This document shows positions 25,445-34,551 of a stretch of 64,000 bases of DNA, in pieces. Below the pieces are notes generated by a model. The model worked only from the letters and a program-made list of their open reading frames with translations, was not told where the DNA came from and searched no databases. The stretch comes from UMGS1649 sp045651205 (lineage in GTDB: Bacteria; Bacillota; Clostridia; TANB77; CAG-465). Both the position numbers and the translations under genes were made by a program. The stretch spans positions 62,001 to 126,000 of the forward strand of contig JAZRSA010000050.1 of the NCBI GenBank assembly GCA_045651205.1. The letters are read 5' to 3'. Position 1 is the first letter of the stretch; the number at the start of each line of letters is the position of its first letter.

Positions 25445-26026
25445 ATGGAATACTTAAAAAATGTTGAATTTGTAAAATCTGTATTTAATAAAAGTGATTT
25501 AATACGTGATGATTTACCTATCATAGCAATGGTCGGTAAATCTAACGTTGGTAAATCTTCATTTATTAATACCCTTACAAATAATAAAAATACAGCAAAA
25601 GTTGGACAGACACCTGGTAAAACAAAATGTTTAAATTTCTTCTTAGTAGATAAAAAATTCTACTTAGTAGACCTTCCCGGTTACGGCTACTCTACTATGT
25701 CTGAAAAAGAAAAAGAAAATATAAACAAACTAACTAACTATTTTTTAGAGAATAACAAGAATATTAAACATATATTCTCACTAATAGACATACGCCATCT
25801 TCCATCTAAAGATGATAGAGCTATGTATGATTGGTTAGTAGCTTTAGAAAAAGATTTTACAATAATATTAAATAAAGCAGATAAACTTTCAAATGCCAAA
25901 ATTGAAGCTAGCATGAAAGATATGACTAAAGCATTATTTGCTAAAGAAACTATGATTCCATTCTCTGCTGAAACTAAATTAAACTTAGATAAAGTATTAG
26001 ATATAATTAAAGAAAAGATGAATTAA
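25445..26026 (+). CDS. engB: Ribosome biogenesis GTP-binding protein EngB (YihA/YsxC)
   Basis: A 193-residue TRAFAC GTPase. G1 is GKSNVGKS at 31-38, G3 is DLPGYGYS, and G4 is NKAD near residue 140. The family is essential and helps late assembly of the 50S ribosomal subunit. The length is normal. An AAAGGAGATTT site precedes the ATG. A strong terminator follows. Confidence 0.96.
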   Translation: MEYLKNVEFVKSVFNKSDLIRDDLPIIAMVGKSNVGKSSFINTLTNNKNTAKVGQTPGKTKCLNFFLVDKKFYLVDLPGYGYSTMSEKEKENINKLTNYFLENNKNIKHIFSLIDIRHLPSKDDRAMYDWLVALEKDFTIILNKADKLSNAKIEASMKDMTKALFAKETMIPFSAETKLNLDKVLDIIKEKMN

Positions 26027-26033
26027 ATATGTT

Positions 26034-26060
26034 AAAAGCAACGGTTTAACCGTTGCTTTT
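26034..26060 (+). terminator. Terminator of serS-engB
   Basis: Perfect 11-bp stem AAAAGCAACGG / CCGTTGCTTTT with a 5-base loop, eight bases after the engB stop. Confidence 0.88.
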
Positions 26061-26079
26061 ACTTTAGCAATAATAAATA

Positions 26080-26109
26080 AAAAATGACACTCATTTGCAT
26101 AAATGAGTG
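26080..26109 (-). terminator. Terminator of the tdk transcript
   Basis: Read on the minus strand, stem CACTCATTT / AAATGAGTG (26088-26109) with a 4-base loop is followed by ATTTTTTATTTATT. It is the last of three hairpins in the 3' leader after tdk. Confidence 0.75.
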
Positions 26110-26110
26110 C

Positions 26111-26155
26111 ACCTAATAATTTCTAGGTAGACATTCAATAAGCCAAACTGAATGT
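26111..26155 (-). other. Two extra hairpins in the tdk 3' untranslated region
   Basis: Inverted repeats ACCTA / TAGGT (26111-26115, 26124-26128) and ACATTCA / TGAATGT (26131-26137, 26149-26155) lie back to back between the tdk stop and its terminator. With the terminator they form a compact three-stem structure. Function is unknown. Confidence 0.45.
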
Positions 26156-26170
26156 TCCCTATTATTCTTA

Positions 26171-26716
26171 TTACAAATTAATCATACCTGCCGAAAGTCT
26201 TTCATAACACTCTCTACATACAGGCATGTACCCTGCTTCTCCAACAAGAATATCTGAATCTTTTGGTCCAGAATAGTATGTATATATTGCTTCTTCACAC
26301 TTACACACTTCGCATACTGATGTCATAAGCTCTATTTTATCTGCCATACACATTACTTCTCCCATTCTTCCAAATGGTTTTCTGTCAGATGTTAAGTTAA
26401 GTCCGGAAATATATATTCTCTTGTCCTTATTTGCCAGTCTGTTTATTGCTTCTAGATCTCCGTCTAAGAATTGGAATTCATCTATTACATAAACATCTGC
26501 ATCATATTGTTCGATATCTTCTATACAAGATATATTTAATGTATCTAACTCTTTTCCCGACCTTGTTACTATTTTATTATCTGCAAATCTATTATCTATT
26601 CCAGGCTTGAATACCATTATATCTTTGCCTCTAATCTTTTGTATTGTTGCTGCTTCTATAGCTCTTTTAGTTTTGCCACACTTCATAGGTCCTGTAAATA
26701 CATTAATACTTCCCAT
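26171..26716 (-). CDS. tdk: Thymidine kinase
   Basis: A 181-residue type II (TK1-like) thymidine kinase of normal size. The P-loop is GPMKCGKT at 9-16; most relatives have GPMFSGKT, so Lys12-Cys13 is a variant. The DEFQF motif (usually DEAQF) follows at about 78. A zinc site is formed by CEVCKCE and a C-terminal CRECYERL. It phosphorylates thymidine to dTMP for salvage. It follows the mutase-like gene by 4 bases in one operon. Confidence 0.93.
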   Translation of the reverse strand: MGSINVFTGPMKCGKTKRAIEAATIQKIRGKDIMVFKPGIDNRFADNKIVTRSGKELDTLNISCIEDIEQYDADVYVIDEFQFLDGDLEAINRLANKDKRIYISGLNLTSDRKPFGRMGEVMCMADKIELMTSVCEVCKCEEAIYTYYSGPKDSDILVGEAGYMPVCRECYERLSAGMINL

Positions 26717-26720
26717 ATTT

Positions 26721-27449
26721 TTAACCTTCCATATCTTTATTTATATTATATTCTGTTAATACTTCATAACCATCTTGCTTGCTATATCTTAAATCGTATA
26801 TTTTAAGCGCACACGTTGCAAATCTTAATTCTGCCATTTTTTTATATGTTAAGTTTTGTAATCTCTTAGATATTAATTTAAGCGGATTTGCGTGAGTTAC
26901 TATTACTATTGTGTTCTTTTCATTTGCCGGAACAAGTATTTCATCTAAAAACTCATTAAGTCTTTTTTCTACATCAAAAATACTTTCTGAACGTGGAATA
27001 ATATTCTCTAACTTCTTAATTGGCAAATTAAGCTTTTCTGAATACTCATTTAACGTTGCGCAGCGTCTTAACTCATTTTCTGGAACAAGTCTGTTTTCTA
27101 AATCTATCTTCTTCTCAGATAATGTGTTGTATTCCGGAAACGCTTTTGCATCAGTTCTTTTCATTCCTTGAAACATACCATAATGACGTTCGTTAAGTCT
27201 TAAATCTTTTACTATTTTCCCTTTATAGTTAAGCTCGTCTGCAAATATCTTACCAGTATCATATGTTCTAGATAAATATGATGTATATACTTTATCTATT
27301 TTAACTTGACCTAGTAACATTTGTATATCTTTAGCAGCAGTAACTGGTTCTTTTCTTCCTTTAGCTGTTAAAGGATAATCTCTCCAACCATTTATTACTC
27401 CCTCTTTAATACCTTTGCAATCTGCATGTCTCATGAATATTAATCTCAC
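26721..27449 (-). CDS. Phosphoglycerate mutase-like histidine phosphatase (dPGM type)
   Basis: A 242-residue histidine phosphatase. The phospho-acceptor motif is MRHAD at 6-10 and the second arginine lies in SYLSRTYDTG. The segment LRLNERHYGMFQG is characteristic of cofactor-dependent phosphoglycerate mutases. The second catalytic His is in VTHANP, where classical dPGM has HGNS. It may interconvert 2- and 3-phosphoglycerate or be a related phosphatase; the altered RH and HG contexts make me cautious. The window also carries the cofactor-independent gpmI. It lies between ftsY (12 bases) and tdk (4 bases). Confidence 0.8.
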   Translation of the reverse strand: MRLIFMRHADCKGIKEGVINGWRDYPLTAKGRKEPVTAAKDIQMLLGQVKIDKVYTSYLSRTYDTGKIFADELNYKGKIVKDLRLNERHYGMFQGMKRTDAKAFPEYNTLSEKKIDLENRLVPENELRRCATLNEYSEKLNLPIKKLENIIPRSESIFDVEKRLNEFLDEILVPANEKNTIVIVTHANPLKLISKRLQNLTYKKMAELRFATCALKIYDLRYSKQDGYEVLTEYNINKDMEG

Positions 27450-27461
27450 GTTTTTTCCTCC

Positions 27462-28337
27462 TTATATTATAGAGTCCACAAATTCCTTTGCATCAAATTC
27501 CTTTATATCGTCTATTTTCTCCCCTATACCAATATACTTGATTGGTATATTTAATTCGTTTATTATTGAAAATACTACGCCACCTTTTGCAGTTGAATCA
27601 AGTTTTGTAAGTATTATTCCATCTACACTTGTCTTATCGTAAAAAGCTTTAACTTGCTCTACAGCATTTTGTCCTGTAGTAGCATCTATTACCATTAATA
27701 CTTCCGTATCAACAGCAGTAATATTTCTATCTATTGTTTTCTTTATTTTTTCTATTTCATCCATTAGATTTTTCTTGTTATGAAGTCTTCCTGCTGTATC
27801 ACAAATTAATGTATCATATCCACCATCTGTATACTTTTTAGAAGCATCAAATACAACTGATGCAGGATCTTGTCCATCTTTTCCTGATACACAATCTACT
27901 CCTACATTTCTTGCCCATATCTCTAATTGTTCTATAGCACCAGCTCTAAATGTATCTCCAGCTGCTAATAAAACTTTGTTGCCCATTTTCTTGTATAAAT
28001 TAGATATTTTAGCTATTGAAGTTGTTTTACCAACACCATTAACACCAACAACTAATATTACATTTTTGCTTTTATCGAATTCTTTAACATCTTCTAATGT
28101 TAAAATATTTATCATTTTCTCTTTCAAAAGTTCCATAACATGTTCTTTTGATGTATCATCTTCTCTTTGCAAATCTTTTCTTAATTCATTACAAATTTCT
28201 GATGTAGTTTTCATTCCTACATCAGAAAGTATTAATAGTTCTTCTATTTCATCTATGATTTCATCAATATCTTCATGTGATTTAAAAATGTTTGAGATTC
28301 CTTTTGAAAAAGCCTCTTTAATCTTTGAAAATATCAT
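27462..28337 (-). CDS. ftsY: Signal recognition particle receptor FtsY
   Basis: A 291-residue SRP-family GTPase made only of the NG domain. It lacks the long acidic A domain of E. coli FtsY, as is normal in Firmicutes. G1 is GVNGVGKT at 98-105. The DTAGRLHNKKNLMDEI segment, AAGDTFRAGAIEQL and TKLDSTAKGG are all present. It docks ribosome-nascent-chain-SRP complexes at the membrane for co-translational insertion. AAGGAG precedes the ATG. It follows the zinc-ribbon gene closely. Confidence 0.96.
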   Translation of the reverse strand: MIFSKIKEAFSKGISNIFKSHEDIDEIIDEIEELLILSDVGMKTTSEICNELRKDLQREDDTSKEHVMELLKEKMINILTLEDVKEFDKSKNVILVVGVNGVGKTTSIAKISNLYKKMGNKVLLAAGDTFRAGAIEQLEIWARNVGVDCVSGKDGQDPASVVFDASKKYTDGGYDTLICDTAGRLHNKKNLMDEIEKIKKTIDRNITAVDTEVLMVIDATTGQNAVEQVKAFYDKTSVDGIILTKLDSTAKGGVVFSIINELNIPIKYIGIGEKIDDIKEFDAKEFVDSII

Positions 28338-28367
28338 TTTTGCTCCTTATATTGTTTCGTTTATTTA

Positions 28368-28865
28368 TTAAAATTTATGTCCACATTTAGTACAGAAATT
28401 AACATCTACACCATGTACAGCTTTACATTCTGGACATACTTTTTCTGTTACAACTTCTTCTACCTTTTCCTCAGGTATTCTTACTTTCTTTTGCTTAGCT
28501 CCACAATGAGGACAGAATTTATTTTCTATTCCTATTGTTTCTTTACATTCTTCACAAACTCTTAAATCTTTAAGATATAGTGTTTTAACATCTATTTTAT
28601 CTATATCTTTATACATTTTTTCTATTCTCTTACATTCTTTTGCAAGTTCTGGTGCTACTTTTTCACCACTTTTATATTTTTCGTATACCATTACACCGAT
28701 TTCGCCAAGAGTTGCAGTTATTTCGTCTTCTATATCACTTGCCTTTATTTTAAGCTTAGCTTCTTCCATAAATTTAGAAGATTTATCTGCTACAGTTTTA
28801 TATATTTTTTCTGCTCCATCTCCTGCTTTATCTAATACGTCTTTTACTTTATCTTTAAATTCCAT
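28368..28865 (-). CDS. Double zinc-ribbon protein, unknown function
   Basis: A 165-residue protein. Residues 1-95 form a charged, probably helical region. Two zinc ribbons follow, CEEC...CPHC at about 103-123 and CPEC...CTKC at about 143-161. Zinc-ribbon tails of this kind often bind nucleic acid or partner proteins, but I do not recognise a named family. It lies between murF and ftsY. GGAGG precedes the ATG. Confidence 0.75.
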   Translation of the reverse strand: MEFKDKVKDVLDKAGDGAEKIYKTVADKSSKFMEEAKLKIKASDIEDEITATLGEIGVMVYEKYKSGEKVAPELAKECKRIEKMYKDIDKIDVKTLYLKDLRVCEECKETIGIENKFCPHCGAKQKKVRIPEEKVEEVVTEKVCPECKAVHGVDVNFCTKCGHKF

Positions 28866-28904
28866 AATTAAACCTCCAATTATACCTTGTTTATATCACA
28901 AAAA

Positions 28905-30284
28905 TTATACAAGTTCAATGATTTTTGATACTATATTTTCAAATTTCATTCCCCTTGATGCTTTAGCTGCAATAAGCGAATTTGGTGCTAAAAATCTTTC
29001 CATATGTTCATAGAATATTTCTTTAGTTTTATACCAATTTGTTTTTAATTGTTGTTTCTCATCTAAGCCATTATATGCTTGTTCCATATGTTCTCCAATA
29101 ACAACAATATTAGTAATTTCTTTTTCTATAGCATATTCTATACAAGACTTATGACCGCTTAGAGTTTCATCTCCAAGTTCATACATATCTCCCATTATTA
29201 TTGTCTTGCATTCTCTATTTGAAGCAGCCACTGTATCTATTAAAGATTTCATAGAAACCGGGTTTGCGTTATATGTATCATCTATTAAAAGAATGTTGTC
29301 TCCTACTTTCTTAACATCCATTCTCATTTTAAAGCCTTTATATGACTCTACACCTTTTATTATTTCTTCTATAGTCATATTGTATCTTAATCCAACAGCT
29401 ATACCTGTTAAAGCTGCATATACAAGATGTTTGCTAAGTCCTGGTATTCTTAATTCATATAAATTACCATCTATTAAAACTTCTGCTTTAACTACACCTT
29501 CGGTATAATCTACTACTGAATCTATAGCTTTAATGTCTGCATTTTCACTATATCCATACCAAACCTTTTCTATTGGATTTGTTATTGTAACTAACATATC
29601 ATCATCTGCATTTAGTATCGCTACTCCATCTTCAGGCATATTAGCAAAAACTTCTGTTTTAGCCTTTAATATATTTTCGCGAGTCTTTAAGTATTCTATA
29701 TGTGCAATACCTATATTAGAAATTACTGCAGTGTCTGGTTTTACAATCTTGCTTATACTATCTATTTGACCTAAATGATCCATTCCCATTTCTATTACAG
29801 CTATTTCATGATTACTATTTAAACCAAGAACTGTAATAGGTGCTCCTATTTCGCTATTTAGATTTCCAGCCGTTTTTAATACATTATATTTTACGCTTAG
29901 AACTGAAGCTATCATTTCCTTAGTAGTTGTTTTACCAACACTACCTGTAATAGCCACTACCGGTATATTGAATTTTGTTCTATACCAAGTAGCTAAAGCT
30001 TTTAATGATTCTAGTGTATTTTCTACAAGGATATATACTATACCTTCTTCGTAATTTTCTAATTCTTTTTCAATAACCGCTGCTATAGCGCCATTTTCTT
30101 TTGCCATAGATATATAATTATGGCCGTCTGTATTTTCCCCTACAATAGCAAAAAATAGCCCATTAGTAGAAACTACTCTACTATCTGTGACTACTTCTTG
30201 TACATAGGAGTCAAGGATAGTAGTTTTACCTACTACCTTACCATTAGTTTTTGTTACTACATCTAACAATGATACGTTTTCCAT
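28905..30284 (-). CDS. murF: UDP-N-acetylmuramoyl-tripeptide--D-alanyl-D-alanine ligase MurF
   Basis: A 459-residue Mur ligase of normal length. The N-terminal UDP-binding domain carries TDSRVVSTNGLFFAIVGENTDGHNY. The P-loop is TGSVGKTTTKEM at about 113-124. The central and C-terminal domains include the DDTYNANPVSM and IMGDMYELG motifs typical of MurF. It adds D-Ala-D-Ala, the product of the ddl gene just upstream, to the UDP-MurNAc-tripeptide in the cytoplasm. The two genes are 28 bases apart. Confidence 0.96.
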   Translation of the reverse strand: MENVSLLDVVTKTNGKVVGKTTILDSYVQEVVTDSRVVSTNGLFFAIVGENTDGHNYISMAKENGAIAAVIEKELENYEEGIVYILVENTLESLKALATWYRTKFNIPVVAITGSVGKTTTKEMIASVLSVKYNVLKTAGNLNSEIGAPITVLGLNSNHEIAVIEMGMDHLGQIDSISKIVKPDTAVISNIGIAHIEYLKTRENILKAKTEVFANMPEDGVAILNADDDMLVTITNPIEKVWYGYSENADIKAIDSVVDYTEGVVKAEVLIDGNLYELRIPGLSKHLVYAALTGIAVGLRYNMTIEEIIKGVESYKGFKMRMDVKKVGDNILLIDDTYNANPVSMKSLIDTVAASNRECKTIIMGDMYELGDETLSGHKSCIEYAIEKEITNIVVIGEHMEQAYNGLDEKQQLKTNWYKTKEIFYEHMERFLAPNSLIAAKASRGMKFENIVSKIIELV

Positions 30285-30312
30285 TGTTCCTCCTACTTTA
30301 TTAATATTACAT

Positions 30313-31368
30313 TTATTGAACTTTACCGTTATATTTTTTTAAAGATATTTCTATTATCTTTTCGCATAAATCTCCATATTCTATTCCAGCAGCTTTCGCT
30401 TCTTGTGGAAGTAAGCTTGTTGGTGTCATACCAGGTAATGTATTTGCTTCTAAACAATATGACACATTATCTGGTGTAGAAAGCATAAAGTCTATTCTTG
30501 CATAAACATTTAATCCTAATGCTTTATATGCCTTTTCTGCCTCTTTTTGCATCAATGTTGTTATAAACGGATTAAGATTTGCAGGGCAAATTTCATCTGT
30601 CATACCAGCTTGATATTTATTTTTATAATCATAGAATCCTAATCTAGGTATAATCTCTATAATTGGAAGAGCATGCCCTTCCATAACACCTATTGAGAAT
30701 TCTCTACCACGAATATATTCCTCAACAATTACTGTATCATCATATTTTCTTGCGTTTACTACAGCTGCTCTTAATTCTTCCATATCTGTAGCTATTGAAA
30801 CACCAACGCTCGAACCACCATTAGAAGGCTTTACAACAGCTGGAACAAATAGATCCATTTTAACATCTTCATATGTTTGTTCTTTTGTTATTGTTAATCC
30901 TTTTGCCATTCTAACACCACGTGGAATTAACATTTTACGAGTAAGATCTTTGCTCATAGCAACCATACTTCCTTCATAACCTGTTCCTGTATATTTTATA
31001 TCCATTAAATCGAACGCAGCTTGAACTTTACCATTTTCTCCGTTTTCACCATGTAATGCCATAAATACTATATCTGATGCTTTACAGATATCTATTACAT
31101 TTGGTCCAAAGAATTCATTTGGATTTTCTCTTAATGCTCTTAGTTCATCTATATTTGGTATTTGATGTCCTACAACAGATCTTTTAGATAATCCATTTTC
31201 ACCTAACGAAAAGACTGTACTCATATCTACATCTTTTAAACCTAAATATACGTCTAATAATACGACATTATGTCCTTTTTCTTTTAAAGCTTTACATATT
31301 AAAGTACCTGATGTTATTGAAACATCTCTTTCTGTACTTGTTCCTCCACATAAAACTACTATTTTCAT
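30313..31368 (-). CDS. ddl: D-alanine--D-alanine ligase
   Basis: A 351-residue ATP-grasp enzyme. The N-terminus CGGTSTERDVSITSG is typical and LHGENGENGKVQAAFDL is clear. The ATP-grasp core has KPSNGGSSVGVSI and the metal-binding LEANTLPGMTPTSLLP segment near the end. Ddl joins two D-alanines for the peptidoglycan stem peptide. The residue that separates D-Ala-D-Ala from D-Ala-D-Lac ligases was not scored here. It directly precedes murF, its pathway partner. Confidence 0.95.
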   Translation of the reverse strand: MKIVVLCGGTSTERDVSITSGTLICKALKEKGHNVVLLDVYLGLKDVDMSTVFSLGENGLSKRSVVGHQIPNIDELRALRENPNEFFGPNVIDICKASDIVFMALHGENGENGKVQAAFDLMDIKYTGTGYEGSMVAMSKDLTRKMLIPRGVRMAKGLTITKEQTYEDVKMDLFVPAVVKPSNGGSSVGVSIATDMEELRAAVVNARKYDDTVIVEEYIRGREFSIGVMEGHALPIIEIIPRLGFYDYKNKYQAGMTDEICPANLNPFITTLMQKEAEKAYKALGLNVYARIDFMLSTPDNVSYCLEANTLPGMTPTSLLPQEAKAAGIEYGDLCEKIIEISLKKYNGKVQ

Positions 31369-31444
31369 AATTATTTACTCTCCTTTGATATATTTTACAT
31401 ATATCCACACCATTATATCACTATATATTTTATATTTCTACTAT

Positions 31445-33757
31445 TTAACCAATAATTTCTAGTGTTGTACCAGTTATTATTAATCTCTTCATTCCAGCTG
31501 TTTCAAATTTAATTTCTGCAACTTTCATATCTGAATCTTCTGTAAGACTAGTTACAATACCTACACCGAATTTCTTGTGTCTTACTTTATCTCCCTCTTT
31601 AACATCTGCACCTTTATTATTATCTTTAGCTACAACTTTACCAATATTAACATTCTTTAAGAAGCTAGATGCATCAATTCCAATTTTAGAAGGAGCTCGT
31701 CTTGGAGAATAACCACCCATAGATTCGCTTTCGCTAATTTCATTAAATGTGCTAGATAACCAACTTTCCACTCTAGAATATTCACGGTCAAGATAAGTTT
31801 CTTGTTTCATCTTAGTTTTTTCTAAGTTTTCTTTTGCTGCTTCATCTAGATATTCTTTTGGAACTTCTTCAGTAAATCTAGAAGGTATTGTGTATGTTGT
31901 TGTACCATACATTGTTCTTTGTTTTGCATTTGTTAAGAATAACTCTTTCTTTGCTCTTGTTATACCAACATAACAAAGTCTTCTTTCTTCTTCTATTCCA
32001 TTATCCTCATCTATACTTCTCTTAGAAGGGAATAATCCTTCTTCCATACCTACTAAGAATACTACCGGATACTCTAATCCCTTAGCATTATGCATAGTCA
32101 TAAGAATTACTGCTTCAGCATCTTCTTCCAAATTATCCACATCTGCAACAAGTGCAATGCTATCTAAGAAGTCTGTTAAAGAATTATCTGCATTTTCTTC
32201 TTCGAATTCTTTAGCAACACCTAGCAACTCATAAAGGTTTTCTAGTCTAGATTCATTTTCTGGATTTTTTTCCTTCATAAGTTCTGCTTCATATCCTGTA
32301 ACCTCTAATATTCTTTTCATAAGTTCTGATGGAAGCATTGTATCTTTAACTGCATTTAAGTCTAGTATTAATTCTTTAAAGTTATTTACTGCTCCACTGC
32401 ATCTAAGCTCTGCTATATTTGCTGGTTCTGTAATATACTCAAATGCGCTAAGCCCCATAGACTCTGCTTTTTCTTTTATTCTATCTACTGAAGTATCTCC
32501 TATACCACGTTTAGGTTCGTTTATTATTCTTGTAAACGATACATTATCTTTAAGATTATTTACTAGCTTAGTATATGCAAGTAGATCTTTAATTTCTTTT
32601 CTAGCATAGAACTTAGTACCACCAATTAATCTATATGGTGTGCCTGTTTTCATAAATACATCTTCAATTACACGGCTTTGCGCATTTGTTCTATAAAGCA
32701 GTGCAAAATCTCCATATTTGAATTTGCCTGTTCTACACATAGAATCTATTTTATCTACTATATATTCCACTTCATCATATTCATTTTTGGCTGTATAATA
32801 TTTAACTTTTTCACCTTCATCATTTTCTGTCCAAAGGTTCTTTTCTATTTTAGAAGTGTTGTTGTTTATTACTGCATTTGCTACATTTAATATTGTTTTA
32901 GTACTTCTATAGTTTTGTTCTAGTTTTACTATTTTAGCACCATCATATTCTTTTTCAAAATCTAGTATGTTAGATATATCTGCTCCTCTAAATGCATATA
33001 TACTTTGTGATTCATCACCAACCACACACACATTACCATGCATTGCAGCAAGCATACTTATTAGCATAAATTGTACATGGTTTGTATCTTGATACTCATC
33101 TACTAATATATGTTTAAACTTGTTTTGATAATAGCTTAATCTATCCGGATTTTTCTTAAATAACTCTACTGTATGATTTAATATATCGTCAAAATCTAGT
33201 GAGTTATTTAATTTTAATGTTCTTTGGTACTCATCATATATCTTCGCTATAGTCTCACGTCTATAATCTCCAGTTGCCTCTTTCATATATTTTTCCGGAG
33301 TCTTCATAAGATTTTTCGCGTTGCTTATTTCATTTACTAAACTAGAAACAGAGTAGTTCTTTTCATCTATTTCAAATTTCTTAAGTAGCTCTTTTAACAC
33401 CTTTTGTTTATCTAATTCATCTAGTATATTGAAATCTCTAGTAAAACCTAGTGCTTCTATTTCTCTTTTTAGTATTCTTACGCAAATTCCATGGAAAGTA
33501 CCAAGCCACATATCTTTAGCTTCATCGCCAACAAGACCTGTTACTCTTTCTTTCATTTCCTTTGCCGCTTTGTTTGTAAATGTGATTGCAAGTATCTCCC
33601 AAGGTTTACAAAGTCCTTGTTCTAAAAGATACGCAATTCTATATGTTAAAACTCTAGTTTTTCCACTTCCTGCACCGGCTAAAATTAGAAGCGGACCATC
33701 AGTATATGACGCAGCTTCTTTTTGTACAGGATTTAACCCACTTAATAGTTCACTCAT
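31445..33757 (-). CDS. pcrA: ATP-dependent DNA helicase PcrA/UvrD
   Basis: A 770-residue superfamily 1A helicase. Motif I is AGAGSGKT at 27-34, motif II contains VDEYQD, and motif III reads GDESQSIYAFRGA. Motif IV/V VILMTMHNAKGLEYPVVF and motif VI EERRLCYVGITRAKK are present. The C-terminal tail ends in a KVRHKKFGVGIV Tudor-like domain that binds RNA polymerase in PcrA. The enzyme works in nucleotide-excision repair, plasmid replication and transcription conflicts. Its ATG overlaps the stop of the DUF6873 gene by one base. Confidence 0.96.
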   Translation of the reverse strand: MSELLSGLNPVQKEAASYTDGPLLILAGAGSGKTRVLTYRIAYLLEQGLCKPWEILAITFTNKAAKEMKERVTGLVGDEAKDMWLGTFHGICVRILKREIEALGFTRDFNILDELDKQKVLKELLKKFEIDEKNYSVSSLVNEISNAKNLMKTPEKYMKEATGDYRRETIAKIYDEYQRTLKLNNSLDFDDILNHTVELFKKNPDRLSYYQNKFKHILVDEYQDTNHVQFMLISMLAAMHGNVCVVGDESQSIYAFRGADISNILDFEKEYDGAKIVKLEQNYRSTKTILNVANAVINNNTSKIEKNLWTENDEGEKVKYYTAKNEYDEVEYIVDKIDSMCRTGKFKYGDFALLYRTNAQSRVIEDVFMKTGTPYRLIGGTKFYARKEIKDLLAYTKLVNNLKDNVSFTRIINEPKRGIGDTSVDRIKEKAESMGLSAFEYITEPANIAELRCSGAVNNFKELILDLNAVKDTMLPSELMKRILEVTGYEAELMKEKNPENESRLENLYELLGVAKEFEEENADNSLTDFLDSIALVADVDNLEEDAEAVILMTMHNAKGLEYPVVFLVGMEEGLFPSKRSIDEDNGIEEERRLCYVGITRAKKELFLTNAKQRTMYGTTTYTIPSRFTEEVPKEYLDEAAKENLEKTKMKQETYLDREYSRVESWLSSTFNEISESESMGGYSPRRAPSKIGIDASSFLKNVNIGKVVAKDNNKGADVKEGDKVRHKKFGVGIVTSLTEDSDMKVAEIKFETAGMKRLIITGTTLEIIG

Positions 33758-34491
33758 TATATATTAACCTCTATTACACCACCATAATCTACTACATCTA
33801 ACCCTTCAAAATGATGGAATTTTAACCCTTTCTTCTCTATAAATGCTTTTATTTTATTGCCATTTACTAAATTATTTACATCTCCAAATAATACAACAGT
33901 ATCCCCAAATCTAGCCATAGCTCCGCCAATAAATCCTTGCATATCTGAATTTTTAAATGACATTTGATTTTGCTTTATAAATATCTTGTTTGTTCTTGTT
34001 TTTAATTTAACATCTGGTTCATTAACGTATATAACATCTAGTCCAGCATCCATTAAAGCTCTTGCCACACCAATATCTGATGTAATACAAGAATTTTCAT
34101 CTACTGGAAAAGTACTACATCTAGCATAACCTTGTCCAACATCAATTAATCTATATCCACTGTTTATTAAATATGTTTTAACCACTTCATCTGTATATTT
34201 AAAGTTGTGAATTGCGTTATTACCCACAATACACACATTATATGGCACATCTAATGGATATTCTCCTCCGACATGTGTTATGCCTGTTGTAGCTGCAAAA
34301 GGAAGAAGCTCCTCCTTTTCTGGCGATGCAAATAACACTCTACCAACTTTTAAATAATATATATCTACGTGTGCAGATATCTCATCATACACATCTAAAT
34401 TAAACTCATTTTCTATTAATTCGTAGCCTAAAGATCTAATGTATTCTTTTTCTACATTTCTCATTCTAAAGTCTATAATTGCATATTTCAT
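33757..34491 (-). CDS. DUF6873 family protein (guanidino-modifying-enzyme-like fold)
   Basis: A 244-residue protein. I recognise it as the family annotated DUF6873, a GME-fold protein often found with pcrA in Clostridia. Conserved-looking segments are VGGEYPLDVPYN, the RCSTFPVDENSCITSD centre and GFIGGAMARFGDTVVLFGD. Members of the GME superfamily act on guanidino groups (agmatine or arginine deiminases, amidinotransferases) with Cys and His, but catalysis here is not shown. Its ATG (34489-34491) is preceded by AGGTGAT in a strong hairpin. It overlaps pcrA by one base, so the two are coupled. Confidence 0.7.
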   Translation of the reverse strand: MKYAIIDFRMRNVEKEYIRSLGYELIENEFNLDVYDEISAHVDIYYLKVGRVLFASPEKEELLPFAATTGITHVGGEYPLDVPYNVCIVGNNAIHNFKYTDEVVKTYLINSGYRLIDVGQGYARCSTFPVDENSCITSDIGVARALMDAGLDVIYVNEPDVKLKTRTNKIFIKQNQMSFKNSDMQGFIGGAMARFGDTVVLFGDVNNLVNGNKIKAFIEKKGLKFHHFEGLDVVDYGGVIEVNI

Positions 34492-34497
34492 AAAGTA

Positions 34498-34536
34498 AAA
34501 TCACCTGCTAAAAGTATACCTTCAAGCAGGTGATTT
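34498..34536 (-). promoter_or_regulatory. Hairpin holding the ribosome-binding site of the DUF6873-pcrA unit
   Basis: Arms AAATCACCTGCT (34498-34509) and AGCAGGTGATTT (34525-34536) form a perfect 12-bp stem with a 15-base loop. On the minus-strand RNA the 3' arm contains AGGTGAT, 8 bases before the ATG, followed by TTTTACTTT. It can act as a weak terminator after the amidase gene and as a lid on translation initiation. Confidence 0.7.
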
Positions 34537-34551
34537 GTCAATTGAAAATGG

